A stretch of 58,351 bases of DNA from Amycolatopsis acidicola. GTDB lineage: Bacteria; Actinomycetota; Actinomycetes; Mycobacteriales; Pseudonocardiaceae. Each line of letters opens with the position of its first letter. Within the stretch, counting starts at the first letter, position 1. Both the position numbers and the translations under genes were made by a program. Shown one piece after another: positions 16,327-25,329 of the stretch. Below the pieces are notes generated by a model. The model had not been told where the DNA came from, ran no database searches, and was given only the letters and a program-made list of their open reading frames with translations. The stretch spans positions 1 through 58,351 of the forward strand of contig NZ_VMNW02000053.1 of the NCBI RefSeq assembly GCF_007713735.2, read 5' to 3'.

Positions 16327-19149
16327 GTGGAGATGCCGAACCAGCGAGCGACCTGGCGTTTCCGCCTGCTCGGCCGGTTCTCCGTCGAAACGGGCGGGAA
16401 ACCGCTGGAGTTCCGGTCACGCCTGAACCGGACCCTGCTCGCCACCCTGCTCGCGCACCCCGGCGAGGTCGTCCCGGCCGACGATCTGATCGACGCCATC
16501 TGGCAGCGCCGCCCGAAGAACGCCATCAACAGCCTGCACGTGCTGGTCAAACGCCTGCGCGCCGCGCTCGGCGACGCCGACCGCATCCGCGCGGAGCCCG
16601 GCGGCTATCGCATCGAGGTCGCCGAGGGCGAGCTGGACCTGGTCGAGTTCACCACGCTCACCGAGGCCGCCTGCCACGCGCCGGACGAAGCGACGGAACG
16701 CGCCCGCCTCGCCACGGCCCTCGGGCTCTGGGCCGACGATCTGGCGCTCTCCCCGCTGGCGGAGCGTGAGCGGGAAGAGCTGGAGGAGTTGCGGCTGACG
16801 GCGTTGAGCCGGCGCATCGAGCTGGACCTGGAGGCCGGTCAGGCCGCCGTCGCGGTGCCGGAGCTGCGGCGGCTCACCCAGCGGTATCCGTTGCGTGAGC
16901 AGTTCTGGGCGCAGCTCATGCGCGCGCTGCACCAGACCGGCGCGCAGGCGGAAGCGCTTGCGGTGTATGCGAATGCGCGCGCGGTGCTGGCCGAAGAACT
17001 GGGCGTGGAGCCCGGCGCCCAGTTGCGAGAGCTCCACGCGGCGGCACTCACCGCCGAGGACACCCGCTGGGAGCCGGTGTGCCAGCTGCCCGCGCGGATC
17101 GAGGATTTCGTCGGCCGCCGGGCCACCCTGGCCAGGATCGGCGAGCTGCTCGAACCCGGCGAAACCACGCGGCTGCTGGTGGTCTGGGGGCAGCCCGGCG
17201 TCGGCAAGAGCACCCTCGCCATCCAGGCCGCGCACCGGCTGCGCGCCCGCTATCCCGACGGGCAGTGGTTCGCCACGTTGTACGACCGGCATTCCGGCCG
17301 CGCCTCCGCGCACGAACTGCTCGAACAACTCCTGCTGGCAAGCGGGCTCCCGGCGGGCCAGGTCCCGGCGCGGACAGGCGCGCGCTCGGCCGCGCTGCGG
17401 GCGCGCCTGGCCGACAAGCGCGTGTTGCTCGTGCTCGACGACGCCGCCGAAGCGGCGCAGATCGCCCCCGCGCTGCCGGGCACGGGCGGCTGCGGCGTGC
17501 TGATCACGTCGCGGCGTTCGCTGCTGGACCTCCCGGGTGGACGGCGGCTGCGCATCGACCCGCTCCGCACGGCCAGCGGAATCCGGATGTTGAACCAGAT
17601 GATCGGCGCGGACCGCGTGGAGGCCGAACGCGAGCACGCCGAGGAACTCGTGCGGTTGTGCGGGGCGCTGCCGCTGGCGTTGCGGATCGCGGGCGCGCGG
17701 CTGTCGCTCCGGCCGGACGCCCCGTTGAGCACGCTCGTCGAGCGGCTACGCGGTGAGCGGACCCGGCTGGACGAGCTTGCGGTGGAAGGGATGGAGGTCC
17801 GCGCCAGCCTGGCGCTGACCTACGGCGGCCTCGCCGCGCCCGCGCAGGTCGCGCTGCGGCGGACGGCTTTGTTGCCGCGCACGGGTTTCCAGGCCTGGGC
17901 GCTCGGCGCGGTCACCGACGGCAGTGACGGTGAGCGGCTGGTCGAGGCGCTCACGGCGTCGGCGTTGTTGGAGCCGTGCGGCAATGCCCGCTATCGCACG
18001 CACGACCTCGTCGCACTCTTCGCGCAGGACGTCGCGTCCGAAGAGGACCAGACACCTTCACTGCGCAGCCTGCTCGACGTGCTGCTCGCGCGCGGCGAGG
18101 AGGTGCACCGGGAAGCGGCGCGGTGGACGGAGGAACTCCAGCCGTACCAAGGCACCAGCCGTCCCGAGGTGGACCTGCCACCGCTCGACTGCCCGCCCGG
18201 CGCGTGGGCGGCGCGGGAACGGGATCTGCTGCTGTCGGTGATCGACCAGGCTTGCGAAGCGGGCTGGCACGCCGACGCGGCCAGGCTCGCGGACCTCGTC
18301 GTGCCGGCGCTGCACCTGGGCGGCGGGTTCGAGATGCTGGCGGCGATCCGGCGTCGGATCGCCGAGACGGCGCGGGCCGCTGGCGACGAGCTGGTGGCGT
18401 GGCGGGCCGACTACGGGCGCGCGGAGGCGTCGCTGGCCGAGGACGTCAGCGAGTCCGAGCGGACGTTCGTCGCGTGCGCCAAGGCGTTCGAGGAGCTGGG
18501 GGCGACCACGGAACTCGTGTTCAGCCTGACCGGGGTGGCGTTCTGCCGGCTGATGCGCAACGAGCCGGACCTGGCGACGGCCGAGCGTGCGGTGGAGATC
18601 GGCGAGTCCGGGCCGGACCTCATCGCGCGGTGCATGGCCAATCGCACGTTGGCGCAGACGCTGCAGCAGGTGGACCGCACGCGGGAAGCGGTGTGGATCC
18701 TGAAGAAGACGAGCAAGGAGGCGGCGACGCTGAGCGTGCCGTCCCTTTCGGCGGGGTTGCTGCGCGAGCTGGCGCGCGCGGCGCTCCGGCTCGGCGACGT
18801 CGACACGGCAGACGCCGCCTGCGCCGACGCGGCCCCGTTGCTGACCGGCAACCCGCACGACGAGGGCTGGCTGCTGCAGCTGCGGAGCCGGGTCGAGACG
18901 GCGCAAGGCAGGTACTGCGAGGCCGCGACGACCGCCCGCCGTTCGCACGACATCTTCACGGACCTCGGCGACCGCCGGGCCGCGGCGAGCTCGCTGATCT
19001 GGCTGGCGGACGCGCTCTGGCACGGCGGGGACCGGCGGGACGCGGTCGCCCTGGCCCGCCAGGCAAGGGACGAACTGCGCGAGATGGGGTCGACCATCCT
19101 CGCGCCGCAAGCGGAACGCATCTTGGCGGAGGCAGCCAGGAGCGCTTGA
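16327..19149 (+). CDS. SARP/AfsR-type transcriptional regulator with NB-ARC and TPR-like regions
   Basis: A 940-residue multidomain regulator. Residues about 10-95 form an OmpR-like winged helix (FRLLGRFSVETGG, then YRIEVAEGELDLVEF). Residues 95-250 are the bacterial transcriptional activation domain (REQFWAQLMRALHQTGAQAEALAVY). The NB-ARC ATPase follows, with Walker A GQPGVGKST (Lys294) and Walker B VLLVLDD (Asp371/372). The last third is helical and TPR-like (VDTADAACADAAPLL, SSLIWLADALWHGG). Such proteins activate secondary-metabolite or stress genes by binding direct heptamer repeats. No biosynthetic cluster lies immediately next to it. GTG at 16327 is used; ATG at 16333 is equally possible. 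Confidence 0.9.
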   Translation: MEMPNQRATWRFRLLGRFSVETGGKPLEFRSRLNRTLLATLLAHPGEVVPADDLIDAIWQRRPKNAINSLHVLVKRLRAALGDADRIRAEPGGYRIEVAEGELDLVEFTTLTEAACHAPDEATERARLATALGLWADDLALSPLAEREREELEELRLTALSRRIELDLEAGQAAVAVPELRRLTQRYPLREQFWAQLMRALHQTGAQAEALAVYANARAVLAEELGVEPGAQLRELHAAALTAEDTRWEPVCQLPARIEDFVGRRATLARIGELLEPGETTRLLVVWGQPGVGKSTLAIQAAHRLRARYPDGQWFATLYDRHSGRASAHELLEQLLLASGLPAGQVPARTGARSAALRARLADKRVLLVLDDAAEAAQIAPALPGTGGCGVLITSRRSLLDLPGGRRLRIDPLRTASGIRMLNQMIGADRVEAEREHAEELVRLCGALPLALRIAGARLSLRPDAPLSTLVERLRGERTRLDELAVEGMEVRASLALTYGGLAAPAQVALRRTALLPRTGFQAWALGAVTDGSDGERLVEALTASALLEPCGNARYRTHDLVALFAQDVASEEDQTPSLRSLLDVLLARGEEVHREAARWTEELQPYQGTSRPEVDLPPLDCPPGAWAARERDLLLSVIDQACEAGWHADAARLADLVVPALHLGGGFEMLAAIRRRIAETARAAGDELVAWRADYGRAEASLAEDVSESERTFVACAKAFEELGATTELVFSLTGVAFCRLMRNEPDLATAERAVEIGESGPDLIARCMANRTLAQTLQQVDRTREAVWILKKTSKEAATLSVPSLSAGLLRELARAALRLGDVDTADAACADAAPLLTGNPHDEGWLLQLRSRVETAQGRYCEAATTARRSHDIFTDLGDRRAAASSLIWLADALWHGGDRRDAVALARQARDELREMGSTILAPQAERILAEAARSA

Positions 19150-19269
19150 GCCGCGGGCTGCGGTCCGCGGCGGTGGAGCCTCGGTGGGAGTTGTGGTGAG
19201 GGTGGCGCGGCTGTGGGGCGGCCTCGGTCGGATGTGGCGCGGCCTCGGCGGGGCGGCCGCGGCGCTGGA

Positions 19270-19300
19270 TGTCAGCGAAGTGTCAGCGGGCTGCTGACAC
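19270..19300. promoter_or_regulatory. heptamer direct repeat plus inverted copy, SARP-site-like or terminator
   Basis: TGTCAGC at 19270-19276 and again at 19281-19287 gives an 11-bp period, the spacing of SARP binding sites. GCTGACAC at 19293-19300 is the inverted copy and makes an 8-bp stem with a 5-nt loop. It sits in the convergent gap after the SARP gene, so it may simply be a terminator hairpin without a T-run. The remaining 318-nt gap holds only GC-rich sequence, a second hairpin near 19362-19385, and the 16-bp repeat array. Confidence 0.4.
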
Positions 19301-19394
19301 ACTCCGTTCAGGGCTGGACCGCGTATTGGGGGTCGGCCCAGCATCACGTGCTGCAGGAAAGGCGGCGCCGACGTAGTCGCCGCCCTCCTCAGCG

Positions 19395-19450
19395 CGCTCG
19401 AACGATGGCGCGCCCGAACGACAGTGCGCCCGAACGACAGTGCGCCCGCA
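19395..19450. repeat. 16-bp tandem repeat array, 3.5 units
   Basis: The unit CGCCCGAACGACAGTG is perfect at 19411-19426 and 19427-19442. A diverged copy lies at 19395-19410 (CGCTCGAACGATGGCG) and a partial copy starts at 19443. It is located just beyond the stop of the minus-strand acyl-CoA dehydrogenase, in the convergent gap. Confidence 0.75.
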
Positions 19451-19467
19451 AGCCAACCAACGGACGC

Positions 19468-20622
19468 TCAGTGCAGCCCGAGCTCGCGCGCGATGAGCAT
19501 CCGCTGGATTTCGCTGGTGCCTTCGCCCACCTCGAGGATCTTGGCGTCCCGGTAGAACCGCCCCACCGGGAACTCGTTCATGAACCCGTACCCGCCGAAG
19601 ATCTGGGTGGCGTCGCGGGCGTTGTCCATCGCCGCGTTGGAGGACACCAGCTTCGCGATGGACGCCTCCTTCTTGAACGGCTCCCCGCGCAGCATCTTCG
19701 ACGCCGCCGCGTAGTAGGCCAGCCGCGCGGTGTGGGCCCTCGCCTCCATGTCGGCGATCTTGAACTGGATCGACTGGTAGCTGCCGATGTGCTGCCCGAA
19801 CGCTTCGCGCTCACCCGCGTACTTCACGCATTCGTCCACACACCCCTGCGCCAGCCCGACGCTCAGCGCGGCGATCGCCACCCGTCCTTCGTCGAGGATG
19901 GACAGGAACTGCGCGTACCCGCGCCCCTGCTCCCCGAGCAGGTTCTCCGCGGGCACCCGACAGTCCGAAAAGGACAGTTCGTGGGTGTCGGACGCGTTCC
20001 AGCCCACCTTGGAGTACTTGCGCGCCACCTCGAACCCCGGCGTGCCCGAAGGCACGATGATCGTGGAGATCTCCTTGCTGCCATCGGGTTTCCGCCCGGT
20101 CACGGCGGTGACCGTGACCAGCGAGGTGATGTCGGTGCCGGAGTTCGTGATGAACGCCTTGCTCCCGTTGATCACCCACTGGTCGCCGTCGAGTTTCGCC
20201 GTGGTGCGGGTGGCACCGGCGTCGGAACCGCCGCCGGGTTCGGTCAGGCCGAACCCGCCCAGCGAAGTGCCGGCGCACAGCGCGGGCAGCCAGCGCTCCT
20301 TCTGTTCCTTGCTGCCGAAGCGAAAGATCGGCATGGCGCCCAGCGAAACACCGGCCTCGAGCGTGACCGCGACCGACGAGTCGACCCGGGCGAGCTCCTC
20401 CAGCGCGATGCAGAGCGCGAAGTAGTCGCCGCCCATCCCGCCGTACTCCTCGGGGAACGGCAGGCCGAACAGCCCCATCGCGCCCATCTGCGCCACGAGG
20501 TCGTACGGGAACTCCTCGCGCTCGTAGAACTCACCGATGACCGGCGCGACCTCCGTCTGCGCGAAATCGTGCACGGTCTTTCTCAGCGCCTCGTACTCTT
20601 CGCCGAGCCTGAAGTCGATCAT
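19468..20622 (-). CDS. acyl-CoA dehydrogenase of the accD-accA-fadE operon
   Basis: A 384-residue acyl-CoA dehydrogenase with LTEPGGGSDAGATRTTA (FAD/substrate), DEGRVAIAALSVGLAQG, and the C-terminal catalytic motif EVGEGTSEIQRMLIAREL. It sits last in a three-gene operon with an acyl-CoA carboxylase. That matches the mycobacterial fadE19-accA1-accD1 group linked to leucine/branched-chain degradation. It therefore probably oxidises a short branched acyl-CoA such as isovaleryl-CoA. Note that the catalytic Glu is at the classical C-terminal position, not at the isovaleryl-type position. The ATG overlaps the stop of the biotin carboxylase gene by ATGA. Confidence 0.9.
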   Translation of the reverse strand: MIDFRLGEEYEALRKTVHDFAQTEVAPVIGEFYEREEFPYDLVAQMGAMGLFGLPFPEEYGGMGGDYFALCIALEELARVDSSVAVTLEAGVSLGAMPIFRFGSKEQKERWLPALCAGTSLGGFGLTEPGGGSDAGATRTTAKLDGDQWVINGSKAFITNSGTDITSLVTVTAVTGRKPDGSKEISTIIVPSGTPGFEVARKYSKVGWNASDTHELSFSDCRVPAENLLGEQGRGYAQFLSILDEGRVAIAALSVGLAQGCVDECVKYAGEREAFGQHIGSYQSIQFKIADMEARAHTARLAYYAAASKMLRGEPFKKEASIAKLVSSNAAMDNARDATQIFGGYGFMNEFPVGRFYRDAKILEVGEGTSEIQRMLIARELGLH

Positions 20623-22598
20623 CTTCCCGCCTCCGGGGTCACCACGGCCAGTGTTTCGTCCAGCGCGACCTGTTGGCCCGCCTGGACAAGCAGTTCTCCG
20701 ACCACACCGTCGACGGGTGCGACCACGGTGTGCTCCATCTTCATCGCCTCCACGACGACCAGCGGCGTCCCGGCGGTCACGGCCTCCCCCTGCGAGACCT
20801 TCACCATCAGGACAGTGCCCGGCATCGGGCTCACCACCGGGCCGCCTTCATCCACATCCGCATGTGTGGACAACAGGTTCGGCCGCTCCCCGACGGCGAT
20901 CGCGCGCCCGTCACGGGCCAGCCACAGATCACCGTCGACGGCTCGCAGGTACCGGCGGAATTCGCCCGCGTACCGGAGTTCGAGCGTGTTTCCGCGCAAC
21001 CGGGCCGAAACCTCCACCGGCTCGGCGTCGTCCACGCTGACCCTCGCGGCTTCGGGAGTGCCCTCGACCCGGACCAGCGCTTCGTTTTCGCCCGCACGCA
21101 ACCGGAAAGTCACCCCGCCGGGAGCCCCGAGCCGCCAGCCGGTCGGCACCTCCCAGGGGTCGACCACGGGCCCGGACGGCATCAGCTGCACAAGCCTGTC
21201 CAATGCGGCGGCGACGAAGAACTCGTCGACCCGCTTCGGTTCGACCAGCGCGTCGAGCCGCCGTTCCACGAGACCGGTGTCCAACTGTCCACTCTGGACA
21301 TCCGGGTCCTGGACCAGCGCGCGCAGGAAGGAAACGTTCGTCGTCACCCCGAGCACCGAGGTCTCCGCGAGCGCCCTGTCCAGCCGGTGCAGCGCCGACG
21401 CCCGGTCCTGGCCCCAGGCGATCACCTTGGCCAGCATCGGGTCGTAGTTCGACCCCACCACAGCACCCTCGGCCAGCCAGGAATCGACCCGCACCCCGGC
21501 CGGTTCGCCGAGCGCGAGCACCGTGCCGCCGGTGGGGATGAACCCGCGCGCCGGATCCTCCGCGTACACACGCACCTCGACGGCGTGGCCGTTGAGACGG
21601 ATGTCCTTCTGGGTAAGGGAAAGCGGCTCACCGGCGGCGACCCGGACCTGCCATTCGACGAGGTCCAGCCCCGTCACCAGCTCGGTCACCGGGTGCTCCA
21701 CCTGCAGCCGGGTGTTCATCTCCATGAAGAAGAACTCGTCCGGCGCCTTGGCGGACACGATGAATTCGACCGTGCCGGCGCCGGTGTAGCCGACCGACCG
21801 CGCGGCCTCCACCGCGGCGGCGCCCATGCGCTGGCGGGTTTCCTCGTCCAGCAGCACCGACGGTGCCTCTTCGATGATCTTCTGATGCCGCCGCTGCAGG
21901 CTGCACTCCCGTTCGCCGAGGTGCAGCACCGTGCCGTGCGCGTCGGCGAGCACCTGGATCTCGATGTGCCGCGGATCGGTGACGAACCGCTCCAGCAACA
22001 ACCTGTCGTCGCCGAACGCCGATTTCGCCTCGCGCTGCGCGGATTCCACCGCCGGGAGGAGATCCGCCGGGTCGGTCACCAGCCGCATGCCCTTGCCGCC
22101 ACCGCCCGCGGACGGCTTGAGCAGCAGCGGGTAACCGACCTCGGCGGCGGCCGCTGAGACATCCGGGTCGTCCGCCCTGTTTTCCCAGGACAACCCGGGT
22201 ACCACCGGTACCCCCGCGGCCGAGACCTTGGCCTTCGCGTGGATCTTGTCGCCCATCGCGTCGATCGCGTCGGCCGGCGGGCCGATGAACACCAGCCCGG
22301 CCTCCGCGCACGCGGCGGCGAACCGCGAATTCTCCGCCAGGAAGCCATATCCGGGGTGCACGGCCTGCGCGCCGCTGTCCACCGCCGCGCGCACGATGTC
22401 CGGAATGGACAGATAGCTCTTCGCCGCTTCCGCCGGGCCGATCCGCACCGCGACGTCCGCTTCGCGCACGTGCCTCGCGTCGGCGTCCGCGTCGCTGTAC
22501 ACCGCGACGGAACGGATACCCATCTCGCGCAGCGTGCGGATCACGCGGACCGCGATCTCGCCCCGGTTGGCCACCAATACTGTGTCGAACACGCTCAT
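20619..22598 (-). CDS. accA: acyl-CoA carboxylase alpha chain: biotin carboxylase with biotin carrier domain
   Basis: A 659-residue protein. The N-terminal biotin carboxylase (about 1-450) begins MSVFDTVLVANRGEIAVRVIRTLREMG. It contains the glycine-rich ATP loop KPSAGGGGKGMR and MNTRLQVEHPVTE. A linker/BT-like region follows, and the C-terminal biotinyl domain carries EAMKMEH with biotinylated Lys620. It carboxylates biotin with ATP and bicarbonate and passes CO2 to the AccD-type partner encoded just upstream. The ATG at 22598 shares one base with the AccD stop (TGATG), and its stop overlaps the next gene by ATGA, so the three subunits are made in step. By context probably a methylcrotonyl-CoA carboxylase alpha subunit. 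Confidence 0.93.
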   Translation of the reverse strand: MSVFDTVLVANRGEIAVRVIRTLREMGIRSVAVYSDADADARHVREADVAVRIGPAEAAKSYLSIPDIVRAAVDSGAQAVHPGYGFLAENSRFAAACAEAGLVFIGPPADAIDAMGDKIHAKAKVSAAGVPVVPGLSWENRADDPDVSAAAAEVGYPLLLKPSAGGGGKGMRLVTDPADLLPAVESAQREAKSAFGDDRLLLERFVTDPRHIEIQVLADAHGTVLHLGERECSLQRRHQKIIEEAPSVLLDEETRQRMGAAAVEAARSVGYTGAGTVEFIVSAKAPDEFFFMEMNTRLQVEHPVTELVTGLDLVEWQVRVAAGEPLSLTQKDIRLNGHAVEVRVYAEDPARGFIPTGGTVLALGEPAGVRVDSWLAEGAVVGSNYDPMLAKVIAWGQDRASALHRLDRALAETSVLGVTTNVSFLRALVQDPDVQSGQLDTGLVERRLDALVEPKRVDEFFVAAALDRLVQLMPSGPVVDPWEVPTGWRLGAPGGVTFRLRAGENEALVRVEGTPEAARVSVDDAEPVEVSARLRGNTLELRYAGEFRRYLRAVDGDLWLARDGRAIAVGERPNLLSTHADVDEGGPVVSPMPGTVLMVKVSQGEAVTAGTPLVVVEAMKMEHTVVAPVDGVVGELLVQAGQQVALDETLAVVTPEAGR

Positions 22599-24181
22599 CA
22601 CATCCGGAAAACGCCGTAGCCGACCGGTTCCAGCGGCGCGTTCGCCGCGACCGACAACGCGAGCCCGAGCACCGTGCGGGTTTCCGCCGGGTCGATCACG
22701 CCGTCGTCCCACAACCGCGCCGTGGAGTAATAGGGATTGCCCTGTTCCTCGTACTGCGCGCGAATGCTTTCCTTGAAAGCCTCTTCGTCGTCGTCACCGC
22801 GCCGCACGGCGGAAAGCACCTGCGCGGCCTGTTCCCCGCCCATCACGGAAATCCGCGCGTTGGGCCACATCCACAGGAACCGCGGCGAATACGCGCGCCC
22901 GCACATCGAGTAATTGCCCGCGCCGAACGAGCCGCCGATCACGACGGTCAGCTTCGGCACCCGCGCGCAGGCCACCGCGGTGACCATTTTCGCGCCGTGC
23001 TTGGCGATTCCGCCTGCCTCGTAGGCCTTGCCGACCATGAACCCGCTGATGTTCTGCAGGAACACCAAGGGGATCGAGCGCTTGTCGCACAGTTCGATGA
23101 AATGCGCGCCCTTCATCGCCGACTCGGAGAACAGCACGCCGTTGTTGGCGACGATGCCGACCGGATGCCCGTGGATGTGCGCGAACCCGGTGACCAGCGT
23201 GGCGCCGTATTCCTTCTTGAACTCGGCGAACCGGCTGCCGTCCACGATCCGCGCGATGACTTCCCTTACGTCATAAGGGGTGCGCGAATCCGTCGGCACC
23301 ACTCCGCAGAGCTGGCGCGGATCCACCACCGGCTCTTCGGACGGCCGCACGTCCCACGGGCGGGGGCTGCGCGGCCCGAGGGTGGACACGATCGACCGGA
23401 CGATGCGCAGCGCGTCCGCGTCGTCGGCGGCCAGGTGGTCGGTGACGCCGGACTGGCGGGAGTGCACGTCACCGCCGCCGAGCTCCTCCGCCGTCACGAC
23501 CTCGCCGGTCGCGGCCTTCACCAGAGGCGGGCCGCCGAGGAAGATCGTGCCCTGGTTCCGCACGATCACGGCCTCGTCGCTCATCGCCGGGACGTACGCG
23601 CCGCCCGCGGTGCAGGAGCCGAGCACGGCTGCGATCTGCGGGATGCCGCGCGCGGACATGGTGGCCTGGTTGTAGAAGATGCGGCCGAAGTGCTCGCGGT
23701 CGGGGAACACCTCGTCCTGCGCGGGCAGGAAGGCGCCGCCGGAGTCGACCAGGTAGAGGCACGGCAGGTTGTTGTGCAGCGCCACTTCCTGGGCGCGCAG
23801 GTGCTTCTTCACCGTCATCGGGTAGTAGGTGCCGCCCTTGACGGTGGCGTCGTTGGCGACGATCACGCACTCGCGCCCGGAGACGCGGCCGATGCCGGTG
23901 ATGATCCCGGCGGCGGGCGCCTCGTCGCCGTAAAGGCCGTTGGCGGCGAGCGGGGACAGCTCCAGGAACGGCGATCCCTCGTCCAGCAGCGCGTCCACGC
24001 GATCGCGCGGCAGCAGCTTGCCTCGTTCCACATGGCGGACGCGGGACTTCTCCGGCCCGCCGAGCCGCGCCGCGGCCAGGCGTTTGCGCAGATCTTCGAC
24101 CAGCTCGGCATGCGCTGTCACGTTGCGCGCATAACCCTCGCTCCGCGGATCCGCGGTGGTGGTGAGCGTCGGGGTGTCCAT
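22598..24181 (-). CDS. accD: acyl-CoA carboxylase beta chain, methylcrotonyl-CoA carboxylase type
   Basis: A 527-residue carboxyltransferase. It carries the paired oxyanion/CoA motifs GTYYPMTVKKHLRAQEVA, VLGSCTAGGAYVPAMSDEAVIV, FLQNISGFMVGKAYEAGGIAKHGAKMV and GGSFGAGNYSMCGRAYSPRF. The last two are characteristic of methylcrotonyl-CoA carboxylase beta subunits rather than propionyl-CoA ones. It transfers CO2 from biotin to the acyl-CoA. It is first in the accD-accA-fadE operon. The ATG at 24181 follows GTGAGG, and a 48-bp four-half-site operator lies between 9 and 56 nt upstream of it. Confidence 0.92.
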   Translation of the reverse strand: MDTPTLTTTADPRSEGYARNVTAHAELVEDLRKRLAAARLGGPEKSRVRHVERGKLLPRDRVDALLDEGSPFLELSPLAANGLYGDEAPAAGIITGIGRVSGRECVIVANDATVKGGTYYPMTVKKHLRAQEVALHNNLPCLYLVDSGGAFLPAQDEVFPDREHFGRIFYNQATMSARGIPQIAAVLGSCTAGGAYVPAMSDEAVIVRNQGTIFLGGPPLVKAATGEVVTAEELGGGDVHSRQSGVTDHLAADDADALRIVRSIVSTLGPRSPRPWDVRPSEEPVVDPRQLCGVVPTDSRTPYDVREVIARIVDGSRFAEFKKEYGATLVTGFAHIHGHPVGIVANNGVLFSESAMKGAHFIELCDKRSIPLVFLQNISGFMVGKAYEAGGIAKHGAKMVTAVACARVPKLTVVIGGSFGAGNYSMCGRAYSPRFLWMWPNARISVMGGEQAAQVLSAVRRGDDDEEAFKESIRAQYEEQGNPYYSTARLWDDGVIDPAETRTVLGLALSVAANAPLEPVGYGVFRM

Positions 24182-24189
24182 ACCGCCTC

Positions 24190-24237
24190 ACGTTAGTCGC
24201 CGTTAACCTACGACACGATGTTAACGCTGACTAACGT
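24190..24237. promoter_or_regulatory. 48-bp operator with four CGTTA half-sites
   Basis: Two 18-bp arms (24190-24207 and 24220-24237) pair at 16 of 18 positions in the pattern ACGTTAGTCNNCGTTAAC. Within each arm the pentamer CGTTA repeats with a 10-bp, one-helical-turn period: direct at 24191 and 24201, inverted at 24222 and 24232. This symmetry fits two cooperating TetR dimers. The site overlaps where the accD promoter must lie. Confidence 0.75.
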
Positions 24238-24254
24238 CGCCTGTCCAGTGGCAC

Positions 24255-24294
24255 GAAAAGGCCACCGGCACGGCGTGCAGCCGCACCGGTGGCC
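24255..24294 (-). terminator. intrinsic terminator of the SGNH hydrolase gene
   Basis: A perfect 9-bp stem, GGCCACCGG (24260-24268) with CCGGTGGCC (24286-24294). On the minus strand it is followed by TTTTCG (complement of CGAAAA). It begins 12 nt beyond the hydrolase stop. Confidence 0.85.
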
Positions 24295-24305
24295 GGGGGA
24301 CCGGG

Positions 24306-25094
24306 TCAGATCGCGGACTTGAAAGTGGCGTAGTAGCCGGAGGACTGCCCGGTGGCGGTCGGGTGGTACGACTCGTCGACCGGGTAGGTCACGCTGTGCA
24401 GCCACGCGGAGCCCGAGCAGATCTCGTGCCCGGTGAACACCGAACGCACGTCGGCGAACGTGAAGCCCGCGGCGTTCGCCTCCCGCTTGATCACCGTGTC
24501 GAGCGCGTCCGCCCCGCCGTTGATGTAGCCGCGCGAGGTGTCCGAAAGCCCGACCGAGCAGGAACCGCCGATCTTGTAGAAGTGCGGGTACCCCAGTACG
24601 ACGACCTCGGCGTTCGGCGCCTTGCTCCGGATCGTCGAGTACACGTTGTCGAGCAGGCCGGGCAGCGTGTTGTTCACGTAGGTCTCCGCGTTGGTGACGG
24701 CGGTCTTGCAGCCGGAGTCACCGCCGAGGATGCAGTCCTCCATCACGCTGGAGAAGCCGGCGTCGTTCCCGCCCACGCTGATCGACACCAGGGTGGTGCT
24801 GGAGCTGAGCGCGCCGACCTGGTTGTTCAGCACATCGGAGGTCTTGGCCCCCGAACAGGCCTGGAAGCTGAGCGATGCCCCCGACGCCTTGGTGTAGAGC
24901 TCCGGGTACGCGTTGGCGCTGCGCTTGCAACTGCTCGAATCCAGGTAGGACCCGGCACCGACCCCCGAGGAGTAGGAGTCGCCGAGCGCGACGTAGTTGA
25001 CGGTCGCCGCGTCGGCGACGCCGGTCAGGCCGAGTGCCGCGAGCGAGGCGACAGCGGCGACGGTCATCGTTCTCAACACTGTGGGGACGCGCAT
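24306..25094 (-). CDS. secreted SGNH/GDSL-family lipase or esterase
   Basis: A 262-residue secreted hydrolase. The N-terminus MRVPTVLRTMTVAAVASLAALGLTG is a Sec signal peptide with a likely cut after ADA, near residue 29. The nucleophile is Ser40 in VALGDSYSSG. Gly/Asn oxyanion residues are in VSISVGGNDAGF, and the C-terminal DESYHPT supplies His244. Several cysteines (CKRS, QACSG, EDCILGGDSGC, SCSVG, EICSG) suggest three disulfides, as in the Streptomyces extracellular GDSL lipases. The ATG at 25094 gives an intact signal peptide. It stands alone with its own terminator. Substrate could be lipid or acylated sugar. Confidence 0.9.
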   Translation of the reverse strand: MRVPTVLRTMTVAAVASLAALGLTGVADAATVNYVALGDSYSSGVGAGSYLDSSSCKRSANAYPELYTKASGASLSFQACSGAKTSDVLNNQVGALSSSTTLVSISVGGNDAGFSSVMEDCILGGDSGCKTAVTNAETYVNNTLPGLLDNVYSTIRSKAPNAEVVVLGYPHFYKIGGSCSVGLSDTSRGYINGGADALDTVIKREANAAGFTFADVRSVFTGHEICSGSAWLHSVTYPVDESYHPTATGQSSGYYATFKSAI

Positions 25095-25329
25095 GGCAGG
25101 GAAGCCCCTTCTGTCAGTGATCAACCAGGTAAAGACATACCAGGGTCGTTTGTCACGCGGACCCCCTTTTAGTAGGCGATGCGGCAACGAACCGCGAAAG
25201 GTTAGCGGTCGCGCTGCGCCGACTGTTGCCAATCCGACCGACAGCCACGGCTATCGACAACCGCAGGTCGGCCGCCAGTTGATCTGGCGGGCCTGCTTTA
25301 CGGCCGGATCGGCAACCTGACCCGATAGC

